From Isoetes engelmannii (taxonomy: Eukaryota > Streptophyta > Lycopodiopsida > Isoetales > Isoetaceae), in the NCBI GenBank assembly GCA_011763485.2, contig JAANSK020290379.1, forward strand, positions 1 through 20,079: a DNA stretch of 20,079 nt, given 5' to 3'. The translations under genes were made by a program, and so were the position numbers. A model generated the notes under the pieces. That model saw only the letters and a list, made by a program, of their open reading frames with translations, made no database searches and was not told the DNA's origin. Positions 1 to 8,934 of the stretch are shown here, piece after piece (position 1 is the stretch's first letter; every line of letters begins with the position of its first letter).

Positions 1-2
1 GC

Positions 3-110
3 AATGGCCTTCTGTACATCCCAGATGGTGCTCCCAGGCTCCAAGTACTGCAGTCCTGTCATGACTCTCCGCTGGCTGGCCATTTTGGAGTGGCCAAGAC
101 TAGTACTCAT
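3..110 (+). pseudogene. Ty3/gypsy-type integrase zinc-binding (H2C2) fragment
   Basis: The frame starting at base 3 reads LLYIPDGAPRLQVL, then CHDSPLAGHFGVAKT. The spacing of the HD and GHFG segments and the trailing KT match the integrase H2C2 zinc-binding segment of Ty3/gypsy polyproteins, where a tyrosine-tryptophan segment normally follows. Here that continuation is missing. After the AKT codons (about base 108) the same frame runs into a copia-like integrase tail. Only about 35 residues are visible, so the assignment rests on one motif block. The alternative is a divergent copia integrase that happens to look like this. Confidence 0.6.
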
Positions 111-692
111 GGAGAAGCGCCTGACAAGTTATGGTATGACTCTGAACCTTCCTTTGATCTTTTTAAAGCTTATGGTTGTGCAGCATATGTTCATGTCCAG
201 GAAGAAGATAGATGATAGAGCATGTCTCAGTTACCTTATTGGTTATGACGAGCAGTCAAAGGGGTATAAGTTGTATGAACCAACAAAGAAGAAAATCATA
301 TTAAGTAGGGATGTGCTATTTGATGAAATGATAACTTACAAGGATGAAAAATGCAGCAAGCAAATGGAATGCAAAGATTCAACAGGTGCAAAAAATTGAC
401 AAACCAGGTGTAGACATGGAAAATGATCATAATTTAGAAGGAGAACAGGGCCGAGTTGAACAGCAGGGAAAACTTGGAGAAGAACAGGTAGAAATGGAAC
501 CTAGAGACGTTGAGACTGAAATAAGAACACCGCAGCCTAATAAGAGAAGAAAAATTGAGGGAAGGCATGCCAATAGAATTAACTAGCTATGGCAGAAATG
601 CAGAAGGCAAAAGCAAAAGACATTAAGAAGAAATAGAGATAGACCAAATTATGGCAGTGTTGGAGCCAAGTGTTCCTTCATCCTTTGAATAA
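111..692 (+). pseudogene. Ty1/copia integrase C-terminal end and linker, broken
   Basis: The same frame continues with PDKLWYDSEPSFDLFKAYGC, the segment copia integrases carry after the catalytic core (usual pattern TPYELWY...P...LRVFGC). It stops at TGA 213-215. The continuation lies in the next frame (about 211-399), where GYDEQSKGYKLYEPTKKK and ILSRDVLFDE are the classic copia segment after the core. A second shift leads into an acidic, Glu/Gln-rich linker (about 344-586) with no recognisable domain. TAA at 690-692 then interrupts the conserved run into the RT start (EPSVPSSFE before it, AMQDKEVQNWQRAMEEEI after it). At least two frameshifts and one stop separate integrase from RT. Confidence 0.82.
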
Positions 693-695
693 GCA

Positions 696-2276
696 ATGCA
701 AGATAAAGAGGTTCAGAATTGGCAGAGAGCAATGGAAGAAGAAATCAGTGCATTCCAAAGAACACAAGCCTTTGATGTTGTCAAGAGACCTCATGGGAAA
801 AACATAGTGAAAAGTAAATGGTTGTATAACATTAAGGAGGAATCAGATGGCAAAGAACAGAAGTATAAGGTCAGACTAGTAGCAAAAGGTTTTTCCCAAA
901 AGAAAGGGATTGATTATGATGAAACCTTTTCTCCCTTAGTTAAGTTAGCAAGTATTAGGATGCTCTTGGCAATTTCAAATGCAAAGGACCTCGAACTACA
1001 TCATATGGACATTAACACTGCATTCCTAAATGCAAAATTAGATGAAGAAATCTATATGGAACAGCCACAGGGATTTGACACAGGCCAAAACATGGTATGG
1101 AAGTTGAAGAGAGCAGTATATAGTCTTAAACAGTCCCCAAGACAATGGTACATGTGCATTGATGAATATTTAAGACAAAAGGGATTTGTCAAACTGCAAA
1201 CAGATGGAAATATCTATTTGCTAAAGGAAGGAGATGATTTTTGTATCATAGCAGTTTATGTAGATGACTGCTTCATGGTCTCTAATAGTCCAAAGTGCTT
1301 AAATCTTTGCAAAGAAATATTAAAAGAAAAGTATAAAATGACTGACCTTGGAGAATTAAGGAAATTTCTAGGAATAGAGGTCCATAGAGACAGAGAAGCA
1401 AAGAAGCTGACGCTTACACAGGCTGGGAACATTCAAGGAATGTTACAAAGGTTTGGGATGGTAGATTGTAAATCTGTCACTACACCTCTAGTACCAGGAC
1501 ATGCCATATCTGAAAGGATGTGTCCTCAAAATGAAGCTGAAATGATGGAAATGGAAATGATTCCTCATAGGGAACTCATAGGTCGCCTACTTTATGTAAG
1601 CAACTGCACTAGGCCTGACATAGCCTTTTCAGTCAGCCTCTTGAGTAAATATACCAACAATCCAGGAAAACAACACTGGGTTGCTGCAAAAGGAGTCCTT
1701 CGATACTTGAAGGGAACTCAAAATCAAGGCATCACTTATGCTAACAATGATTTGACTTTGAAAGGTTATTGTGATGCTGATTGGGCAGCAAATTTGGATT
1801 ACAGAAAATCCACGTCTGGGTTTACATTAATATTAGGAGGTGGAGCTATAATGTGGAAGTCAAAGAGACAAACTAGTACTGCTATGTCATCTGCAGAGGC
1901 AGAGTATGCAGCAGCTACTCTTGCAGCTAAAGAAGTCGTATGGACAAGAAGGCTACTGAATGAATTAGATATTCAACAAGAAAAGGCCACCGTACTATTA
2001 TGTGACAGTCAAAGTTGCATAGCCATAACCAAAAACCCAGTTTTACACCAAAGGACAAAGCATATAAAGCTACACATGCATTTCATCAGAGAGATGATTG
2101 CAAAGAACTATATTTCAGTAGAGTATATGAGTACAAATGAGCAAGCAGCAGACATACTCACTAAGGCTCTTACATTTGCTAAGCACTTCAAATTCAAGTC
2201 TGCAATTGGAATATCAGAAATGATATCTTCAGGTAAGAAAGTAAAGTTTGACAATAACTGCAGGGATCACTTGTGA
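696..2276 (+). CDS. Ty1/copia reverse transcriptase-RNase H
   Basis: A 526-residue uninterrupted frame. The N-terminal part is a type-2 reverse transcriptase (RVT_2): KSKWLYNIK and YKVRLVAKGFSQKKGIDY (about residues 40-75), motif A MDINTAFLN with its Asp near residue 105, AVYSLKQSPRQWY (about 140-152), and the catalytic YVDD at 188-191. The connection region has TDLGELRKFLGIEV, RPDIAF and LRYLKGT. RNase H follows with the acidic residues in place: D360 or D362 (CDADW), E401 (SSAEAEYAA), D437 (CDSQS) and D486 (AADILTKAL). Together these would copy element RNA and remove the RNA strand in virus-like particles. The ATG at 696 is only the first Met after a stop; in an intact element this region is part of one polyprotein. 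Length and motif order are normal for the family. Confidence 0.95.
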   Translation: MQDKEVQNWQRAMEEEISAFQRTQAFDVVKRPHGKNIVKSKWLYNIKEESDGKEQKYKVRLVAKGFSQKKGIDYDETFSPLVKLASIRMLLAISNAKDLELHHMDINTAFLNAKLDEEIYMEQPQGFDTGQNMVWKLKRAVYSLKQSPRQWYMCIDEYLRQKGFVKLQTDGNIYLLKEGDDFCIIAVYVDDCFMVSNSPKCLNLCKEILKEKYKMTDLGELRKFLGIEVHRDREAKKLTLTQAGNIQGMLQRFGMVDCKSVTTPLVPGHAISERMCPQNEAEMMEMEMIPHRELIGRLLYVSNCTRPDIAFSVSLLSKYTNNPGKQHWVAAKGVLRYLKGTQNQGITYANNDLTLKGYCDADWAANLDYRKSTSGFTLILGGGAIMWKSKRQTSTAMSSAEAEYAAATLAAKEVVWTRRLLNELDIQQEKATVLLCDSQSCIAITKNPVLHQRTKHIKLHMHFIREMIAKNYISVEYMSTNEQAADILTKALTFAKHFKFKSAIGISEMISSGKKVKFDNNCRDHL

Positions 2277-2409
2277 TGGGAGGGAAGTAAGTTGAAACAA
2301 TTTTCAGCTAAGCAGGTTAAGTTCAAATATCCATTGCAGAGCTCATTCTTTTAATGAGAGGAGCCAATCTGATACTAGTTTGGAAAAGCATGCACATGTA
2401 ATATTATCT

Positions 2410-2419
2410 GATGGGAGGG
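2410..2419 (+). promoter_or_regulatory. Polypurine tract of the copia element
   Basis: GATGGGAGGG sits directly before TGTTGAAG, the expected start of the 3' LTR. In LTR elements this RNase H-resistant purine run primes plus-strand DNA synthesis. The identical ten bases also occur at 2275-2284, overlapping the polymerase stop codon, but no TG follows that copy, so the second is the likelier primer. Confidence 0.75.
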
Positions 2420-2795
2420 TGTTGAAGTTGTCAGATAAATATTACAGTGCCAAGAACTGAAGGATATAATTCTTGGACCATGCAATCATATACAGTGGTT
2501 ACATGATGCATCTTTAGCAGGAGTAGAGATTAAGTTCAGTGCTTATCTTAAGATTCATTCTTAAGTCATCATAGGTTATCATGCACCGTTTATTTCCTAT
2601 TGAACAACCATGGTCGAAGACGTATTAAAGAAATACGTATATTATCTGCAGGAGGGAAATGTTTGGAAAGTTTGAATGTTTATCACAACCACCATATTCG
2701 GTCAAGTAAAAATGGGACATGGTGGATATGATCCGTGCGGCCAGCCCAGGCCGTCGGAGCTCCTGTAACTTTCCAAATCGACTAAGATACATGCC

Positions 2796-2802
2796 TATAA
2801 AT
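2796..2802 (+). promoter_or_regulatory. TATA-like box in the copia LTR
   Basis: TATAAAT lies about 375 bases into the LTR and about 200 bases before AATAAA. This is the order (promoter, then polyadenylation signal) expected of a U3-R-U5 LTR. Support is positional only. Confidence 0.4.
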
Positions 2803-2952
2803 TGTACAAGGTCTGGGTTGATTTGTTGAGCCGGATCCTGATTGAATAACAAGCAGGAAGTTTGAGGTATTATGTGATGCTACAGTAATTTTTTATTGCT
2901 ACAGTGCGCTGATATATCTAATAGTTCGATGGTCTATTATGTATTAGAAATT

Positions 2953-2990
2953 AATAATGCTCTAAGGTTTGAATAATGCTCTAAGGTTTG
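2953..2990 (+). repeat. 19-bp tandem duplication in the LTR
   Basis: AATAATGCTCTAAGGTTTG occurs twice in perfect tandem (2953-2971 and 2972-2990) inside the putative LTR, downstream of the TATA-like box. It probably arose by slippage or unequal exchange. Confidence 0.9.
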
Positions 2991-3104
2991 AATCATTGTT
3001 TGAATAAATATCTTGTTGTGGAATGGATCTTGTGGTATCTGAAGTCACTATAGCATCAAATGAATTGAAGTTGTGAATGATCATTGTGTGAATATAATGA
3101 TGCA

Positions 3105-3130
3105 TTAAATATCACTTGAGTGATATTTAA
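3105..3130. repeat. Perfect palindrome near the LTR 3' end
   Basis: TTAAATATCACT, a TG spacer, then AGTGATATTTAA: 12-bp arms with no mismatch, about 50 bases before the proposed LTR end. It could form a hairpin in RNA or a cruciform in DNA. No function is evident. Confidence 0.9.
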
Positions 3131-3179
3131 CCATTATTAAGAAGGTGTTTTTTGTGGAATCAAATTGAGTAATCTAACA

Positions 3180-5308
3180 ACACGCTTCACATCACCCCAT
3201 GTGGTTCAATGATGTGCATACGCACACCAGTTTCTGGTTTGTGAAAATACTAACTATGATTAACTGTGCAATACTGATACTCTAACTGTTCTAACCATTC
3301 AGGATCTTATCATTTCCAATAATCACTATATATAATTGAGCCTGGTGTTACAATATAAAAAATAATATATGTGAGAGTTTCTTTTGTCCGGTTCTCTATA
3401 GGCACCATAAACATTCTATCAGATCCTCGCTCAATGCTACCAAAAACCCATCGACCCTCAACACGTCTACCTTTATTATATTTTCGCTTTCCAAATTTGT
3501 TTTCATCATTTTAGCAATAACCTGATTTTGCTTTGAATAAAAATAACATAAATATCACGGCAATAATTGTACCAATTTACCATAGACCGCTCACTCTATA
3601 TCTTGCACTCACTCCTTGCTTGCTCTTGACCCATCTTGATGCTCCAACAATACATTACCATGAGCATTTGAGATAAGGTAAGCTTACTAACAGCAAATCA
3701 AGTGCGTTCGCAAAGTAAATGGTGTAATTGCAATGCTTACCCTTGCACTTCAATTTCATATTATTCTCAATTTGCACACAGCTTGGACTCCAACAAGATT
3801 TCCACTTTAATATATAATGCAAACTGTGTCTTGTTGGCTTCTGGTTTTGTCAAACAATTTTTAAAATGTGTTGATCTTAATTTCTTCATTTCTGTATCCC
3901 ATATCTTCCACCCATGATCGATTACGGTCCATTGCAGTTTAAAGGGCTAAATTGGTTGAATGAGTCACTGTATTAAATACAAGAGTGTTCGTTGTTTTGG
4001 TATAAATAGTATTTTGTTGTTTTATTGCGTTCCTATTATTTGTTCGTTAAAGCGTCCGTTAAATTTGGTTCAACAATAATATTTCTGGATGGCACTTCAC
4101 GTGGCCGACATGGACTTGAAAAAAGTTTTTTTTTTTTTTTTCGTGGTTTGGGGGGGGGGAGGCTTGTAAAGAGCCTATTAATTACCTATCTCACCATATA
4201 TGATCCTTTTGCTGACAGAGATTGAAAGTGCTATGACCTTATTAGAAAACCAAATGCAAGAATCCAGTTGCCACTCCGGAAGCACAGAAGATATAAACTC
4301 CACAAATTGGCAAAGAGCCTCTCGCTTTGGTTTGGCTCCTCGTCAAGCAGTCCAGTTCCGGCACAAGAATCAAGGACCAAAAGCTCCGCAGAAAATTGAA
4401 CATGACCTAACCCTGAAATGCAACATCCCAATGTTCGCATGTTTTTATAATACCATGAAAAAAAAAATGCATACGAAATGCAGGAGGGAGCCATCTATGT
4501 AGTAAGGCATATTCCACATGTGTTTATAAGATTGTTAAAGAACCCATAGTACTGTTTTTAGCTAAATACCCCTCCTTTACAATATTTGAATTTCTTATAT
4601 TTGCAGCTTAAAGCCCCGCCTATATAGTATTTAGATCTCATTATATTTGACGCCCTTTTTTGAGTTTATACGGCAGTTCATTATAAAAAACCCATCATAC
4701 ATAATTGGTAGTACGATTTAATGTAGCCTTTAATTTTGCATCCAGGTTCATATCTTTTTCATAATTGATAAATAATATATTAATCACAAAATTCGAATAC
4801 ATTCTCGCTTAATACATGAGAAACACATTCTGGCAATTTATCTATAATACTATAGTACTCCGTGTTATCCCACGAATGATTGAATTATGGATTGAATTAA
4901 CCTACATGGTGCAAATTCTAAACAACCAATTAACAGTTAATTTTACGTCATCAATAACAACGCCTGCCATTAGTGCTAGTGCTTGGGAGGGCTTGGAACC
5001 ATAGTTACCGAAAACGAAAACAGAATGAAAACGGCAAGTTAGAATTGAAAACGAAAATGCAAATGAAAAAGGCCAAAAAAACGGCAAGTTCTCAAAAAAT
5101 TCCAAAAAAATCATACATATATAAATGCTTGCTACATTGCTGCCTAATATGAGGTGTAGCAGACTGTAATTAATAAGATAAAATACATAAACTAATTTGA
5201 TGGTTTAAACTTGCATCAAATAGACAAAATCCAATTCTGCAAAATGCTATAGACAGTGCAAACAATATACAGACATGAATTTGACATTGTAACTTCCATA
5301 TGGATATT
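3180..5308. other. AT-rich intergenic stretch without supported genes
   Basis: No reading frame here has recognisable motifs; the longest (about 100 codons at 4200-4502) is unsupported. The stretch holds a run of 16 T (4126-4141) followed shortly by a run of 10 G (4150-4159). It also has a purine-rich patch at 5008-5100 with recurring GAAAACG words, in which ACGGCAAGTT is repeated exactly 50 bases apart (5031-5040 and 5081-5090). I see no terminal repeats that would mark another element. Confidence 0.6.
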
Positions 5309-5515
5309 AAATATCTTCAGTTGGAAGTTGGACGTGGAAGTGGAATCGATTTGGGCTGTTGGCGTCTCCCAGGTTCTACCTATTTAATCCTTGCCTTCAT
5401 TGCTTTCTTTACCAGCTTCTACATTCTCTTGCATTGCTACTCTGATCTGTTTATGGGAATGAAGAAGGGTGGCTTAAACAAAGCCATCGTACTGAAATTA
5501 GAAGCGGATAGAAAG

Positions 5516-5760
5516 ATGGCTGAGAAAAGGAAAGGGATCTTTTCTTTCCATAAACCAGCAAAGGCTGATGCTTGCTCTGATGTTAACAAGCCTTCAAATC
5601 TGGAGGGGAAGGAATTTCTTTGCTTAGTTCTAAGGCTGCATATTTGCTTCATAATCCTGTTGTTGATCTTGTTTCAAGTTCTATTTCCATTCCAACTCCT
5701 GGTCCTACCGAATCTATGAATCAAATAGGTGGTGATCTTGATGGCTCTGGCCCTTCCTAA
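5516..5760 (+). pseudogene. Exon-1-like reading frame in repeat copy 1, frameshifted
   Basis: ATG 5516 opens MAEKRKGIFSFHKPAKA, then Cys-Ser-Asp-Val-Asn and PSNLEGK. A one-base difference from copy 2 near 5607 shifts the frame. In the shifted frame the protein continues with Ser-rich SSSISIPTPGPTES and GGDLDGSGPS and stops at 5758-5760. The N-terminus is basic and the rest low in complexity, with no known domain. The copy in the downstream repeat keeps the frame open, which suggests it was once translated. It may be the 5' exon of the internal protein, spliced to the acceptor at 6638, but this is inference. Confidence 0.5.
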
Positions 5761-6616
5761 ATCGTTAAACAAGTTTTGTGATCCATTCTTTTAACTTTCT
5801 GTGATTATTAACCAGGTTGCTCCATTCAAATCGGACGTTTTTAAATTTTTCTTCTAGATTCTTTAGATTAGTTAAGTTATTTTCATTGTTTATTCTAACC
5901 ATGTTACTTTCTTATTACTTCTTAAATTTCTTTGTCCTCTCGTTTATAAGTTATCTATTGATCTAGTTGCTGAAAATTACTTTTAAAAATCAGAATTTTC
6001 ATAATTTTAACTAAGTTATTTAAGGTGAAAGGCGATAAGCCGGTTCTTGTCCATTGCTTACCTGCATTTATACTTGTACTGGATTCTTTGATTCAATAAA
6101 GTCTGACATCCTTCAACAATTTTTTTTTTCTTTTTTTTTTCTTTTTTTTTTTTTTGCTATTCTGAAGATGGAGCTTTGGTTCTTAATTGGTTCTATGGTT
6201 TTTTGTTGTATGGTTCTTATTGCCTCTATTGTTCTTTTATACAGTTATATCTAATATATCTTCTTCTAGGCGTTATGATTTTTAATGGTTCTATTTCATG
6301 ATTCTTAATGGTTCTATGTTTCTATGGTTCTTTATGTTTGTAAGTTTCTTAGTGGTTCTATGGTTCTTAATAGTTCTTTTATTCAGTTAAGTCTGAAAAA
6401 TCTTCTTCTGTCTTTCAAGTCTGTTTGTCCATTTCAAGGCTTAAATAGGGTATTCACCAAGGCTCTATTTACAGTTGCAAATAAAAAAGCTTAAAATATC
6501 AAATGGGATTCTAAGTTTTTAATTCTGGTATAAATCACATCTGAAGGTTTTTTAATGTTACTTCAACATCCGGGTTTAACCTGGATCCTTGATCTGGATA
6601 TTGGTGTTTCTTTCTA

Positions 6617-6638
6617 ACTCTTTTTTTGAATTTTACAG
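6617..6638 (+). promoter_or_regulatory. Candidate 3' splice acceptor before the internal frame
   Basis: A T-rich tract ends TTTTACAG at 6631-6638, followed 12 bases later by ATG 6651. The downstream repeat has a matching TTTTATAG at the equivalent place. A pyrimidine tract plus CAG fits a plant intron acceptor joining a 5' exon in the repeat to the internal frame. No donor could be fixed with confidence. Confidence 0.4.
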
Positions 6639-6650
6639 ATTTCAAAAAAT

Positions 6651-7481
6651 ATGGATGGCTCTGACCTATCTTCTGGATGGATTAAGGAAATGATTGCTTT
6701 GAAGTATGATCAATGTAACATTGCCAGCCCAAATCAAGCAGTGCAGACCCTGATCGCTTGTATCAAGAGTAAGGATATTCATGAATTCATCATCAAAAAA
6801 GAAATGGATCTCGAGGACAAGAATAAGTCACCTGTTAGTTTCTTTAGTTTCAATGTATGGTTCTCTACCTTCTAAGAATTGAAATCTTCCAAGTTCAAAC
6901 TTGAGGTATGCAAAACTATTATTGCAAAAGTTTACAATAACATGGAAGTTGTTCTATTTACTAGGACTTGTTTGGAAGATGAAATTGCAAGGAAGTTTGT
7001 TATTGGCTTGTCCCATCTTTAGGAGGTTCATGAAATTAAGTCTTCTTTGCATGCTGTTGAAGAACAGGGTACTGGTTCTGAAAGTATTTCTAGTGGTAGT
7101 GTTAAGAACTGCCTATTCTCTGATGAAGATCTCTTGGAGGAAAAATATTTTGAAGCAGAAAAAGATGATTCAGAAAGTGATAAAATGGATGATCAAGATG
7201 AAGTTCCTAGCCTTACCCTTCAAAATTCCTCCAAAGTCCCTATTATTCCTGAACAAATTGTGGAATATTATGCAACTACATGGAACCATGCTATTTGGAA
7301 AAGTCAAAATTTTGGTGCTCTTGCACCTATTAGTATTGATACCTGGAAAACTTTAGCTGGGATTATTGATGATGAAGTTAGAACTGCTACTGCCAAAGCC
7401 TCAAAGTTGGAGAATAATTTCCTTAAAAAAGAAATCAATTTTCCTTTCAAACCTGACTTTTTTGGCCAACTTTGCTTATAA
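6651..7481 (+). pseudogene. N-terminal region of the PLE-like element protein, two in-frame stops
   Basis: One frame runs from ATG 6651 to 7481, broken only by TAA 6873-6875 and TAG 7020-7022. The first part reads MDGSDLSSGWIKEMIALKYD and ends at a Lys/Glu-rich stretch. The middle has ELKSSKFKLEVCKTIIAKVY and a segment resembling a short helical domain. The last part is strongly acidic (EEKYFEAEKDDSESDKMDDQ), then a Trp-rich piece (YYATTWNHAIWKSQNFGAL). I recognise no domain family. That the frame resumes after each stop supports former coding. A 42-base in-frame stretch before 6876 could be read as a tiny intron, but a simple nonsense mutation is likelier. Confidence 0.5.
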
Positions 7482-7733
7482 GACTCCTTGGAATATCAGT
7501 CAGAAGGGTAACATGGCTTATTCTAATGATAAGAGAGATGGTTTTTACTTGAAGAAAGTTTGGAGAACCCATTGTCCCTTTATTACTTGTGGTTGTGATA
7601 AAACCATAAGAAAGGCAGACAAATCTCTCTTGAATGCAAGAGTGGGATTGTTTGGATTGATCAAGCTGTTTTGTTTATCTTGAATAACCTTGATGATGTT
7701 TTCCAGATGCTACTCCGGTGGTTAAGATGGTAG
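7482..7733 (+). pseudogene. Cys/His-containing segment of the element protein, frameshifted
   Basis: After the stop at 7479-7481 the sense continues one frame over with YKTPWNISQKGNMAYSNDKR, then VWRTHCPFITCGCDKT. At about 7602 it returns to the first frame with HKKGRQISLECKSGIVWIDQ and AVLFILNNLDDVFQ, and ends at TAG 7731-7733. The order Cys-x5-Cys-x-Cys, then His and a further Cys, could be a zinc-binding knuckle. I cannot match it to a named finger. Two frame changes within 150 bases show decay. Confidence 0.4.
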
Positions 7734-7755
7734 CCTAATAAAGTTACTCCATAAC

Positions 7756-8144
7756 GTGCCGAAACCTGCTATTTTAGCATTTATTTTATACTTGGAAGTA
7801 AGAAGGGTGCTGATAGACATGACTTTATACTATGCTCAAGCACCAAACAATGATCTGAAATCAGTTTTTGGCTACTCAAAATTGGCCTCCATTGCTGAAT
7901 TATCTCCCAAACCTGTTTCTTACAGGTTTATCAAATAGTCAAACAGGAAGAAATCTTTTGTTTCTACTGATTCTTCTGCCAAAAATATGACCCAAGCAGG
8001 CCTCCAAGAGTTATTAGTGATCCAAGAAGACTTTCTGGTAATATTGCACCACCTGTCAAAGAGAAACAAGTTGTGGACAGTACACTCAATGATCAATATT
8101 ATGTGCATATTCATGACTTATGCCTTGATTTGGACCGTAGATAA
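7756..8144 (+). pseudogene. Further fragments of the element protein
   Basis: Open stretches in two frames follow the Cys/His segment. One (7756-7938) reads PKPAILAFILYLEVRR and then ELSPKPVSYRFIK. The other (7932-8144) has one TGA (7968-7970), then proline-rich PSRPPRVISDPRRLSGNIAP and DSTLNDQYYVHIHDLCLDL before a stop. TTTCTTACAG (7915-7924) could be a splice acceptor joining the second frame to an upstream exon. No domain is recognised. These stretches are assigned to the element by position and matching amino-acid style only. Confidence 0.3.
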
Positions 8145-8427
8145 CGATCCTCGTTTATGGAGTATGCTCGTACAAATTTCTTTATACTGTATAACAAGAA
8201 TTACAAAATACTATAAGGTTTGAGGTATTGTACTCAATGGTGTTGATTTCATACATGTGTTATACTATTTTAGGGGGTATAAAAGAGCCTCTCGCTGTCC
8301 TACATCGCCTCTCGTTGTCCTACATTACCCCCCGTGTGAATATGCACCCAAACCAAAAGGGGTTTTAGGGGGAATTTAATTTAGAATTGTTAGATGTGAT
8401 GGTTTGTGTTATATCAAGAATTTTTTG

Positions 8428-8442
8428 GGCCCCTTCGGGGCC
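8428..8442 (+). other. GC-rich stem-loop
   Basis: GGCCCC-TTC-GGGGCC: a perfect 6-bp stem with a 3-base loop, preceded by six T. It resembles the stem-loop of the LINE 3' end at 12561-12577, but no simple-sequence tail follows. No function can be assigned. Confidence 0.6.
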
Positions 8443-8883
8443 ACACAAAGAAAACACGAAAATTAAAAGTCATGAGAAGAGATTGTGAAAAGTCAAGCAA
8501 AGCATAGGTGTCTTTAAGTATCAAAACTAAGAGAATGCCACCATGTGATTAACAATATCGAATACACAATCTATTATGAGATGGGATTTGAACCCATCAT
8601 ATTCTTGAACAAAATATCCTTGGAACACAATAATGGAAATGCTCAAAAGAAGCCATTGGTTCAATAGCAACAATACTTGCATCTGCATCTATAATTATAA
8701 CACGTATTGGGCTACGATGATAGCCAGCTGAATTGGATGATGTAGAGGCAAACAGATTCTGAGGAAAGTACAAACTCCATCGCAAAGACTAGGCGGAATG
8801 CTCAAGCTACAACCAAGCAACAATATGCTTCCTATGAAGTTCTTCAACATAGCAAAATTGGTTCTCTGGAAGCAGATGTGTGT

Positions 8884-8916
8884 ATATTCTCAATTCTGCA
8901 TGTATTCTCAATTCTG
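8884..8916 (+). repeat. Short tandem repeat, 18-bp period
   Basis: TATTCTCAATTCTGC occurs at 8884-8898 and 8902-8916, immediately before the CATGCA satellite. Confidence 0.85.
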
Positions 8917-8934
8917 CCCTTCTGTGCCTCATCT

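Larger units (their letters stand above)
1..3179 (+). mobile_element. Ty1/copia LTR retrotransposon, 3' portion
   Basis: From left to right this region holds an integrase C-terminal remnant, an uninterrupted reverse transcriptase-RNase H frame, a polypurine tract and a probable 3' LTR. Integrase ahead of RT is the Ty1/copia order, opposite to Ty3/gypsy. The 5' LTR, gag, protease and most of integrase lie outside the window, so LTR divergence and the target-site duplication cannot be examined. The integrase-linker part has frameshifts and stops, so this copy is not autonomous as it stands. The right edge is placed at 3179 only because AACA there mirrors the TGTT at the LTR start. Confidence 0.88.
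2420..3179 (+). repeat. Probable 3' LTR of the copia element
   Basis: It begins TGTTGAAGTTG right after the polypurine tract and is taken to end at AACA (3176-3179), giving TGTT...AACA termini and about 760 bp. Inside are a TATA-like TATAAAT (2796-2802), an AATAAA (3003-3008) placed as a polyadenylation signal would be, a 19-bp tandem duplication and a perfect 12-bp-arm palindrome. No second LTR is in the window, so the right end is inferred only from the terminal inverted bases. Confidence 0.6.
5309..6654 (+). repeat. Upstream LTR-like direct repeat (copy 1)
   Basis: It matches 14206-15947 in two blocks: 5309-~6063 with 14206-~14936, and ~6168-6654 with ~15466-15947. By hand I count about nine differences in the first ~260 aligned bases (5320-5580). 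The middle differs: copy 1 has ~100 bases including an interrupted poly-T run (about 6119-6157) where copy 2 has ~530 bases. The second block is rich in TGGTTCTTA/ATGGTTCT words. Similarity ends at ATGG (6651-6654), the apparent start codon of the internal frame. The repeat therefore contains the 5' reading frame and the presumed intron, not only a promoter. Confidence 0.85.

Noticed and set aside
4200-4502. 100-codon open frame on the plus strand, and an 87-codon frame on the opposite strand.
   Set aside because: No recognisable motif, compositionally ordinary, and mutually overlapping. Both are probably chance.
8350-8375. AAAAGGGGTTTTAGGGGG, which resembles telomeric repeat sequence.
   Set aside because: Only two G runs and no tandem TTTAGGG array, so it is neither telomeric nor a full G-quadruplex motif.
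8580-8598. GATGGG-ATTTGAA-CCCATC, which on the minus strand reads like a tRNA T-arm/B box (GGTTCAAATCC).
   Set aside because: No matching acceptor, D-arm, anticodon arm or A box could be found on either side, so it is neither a tRNA nor a clear SINE.
8597-8785. Minus-strand 62-codon frame (MRWSLYFPQNLFASTSSN and onward) that looked possibly organellar.
   Set aside because: I could not match it to any plastid or mitochondrial protein, and no neighbouring organellar gene is present.
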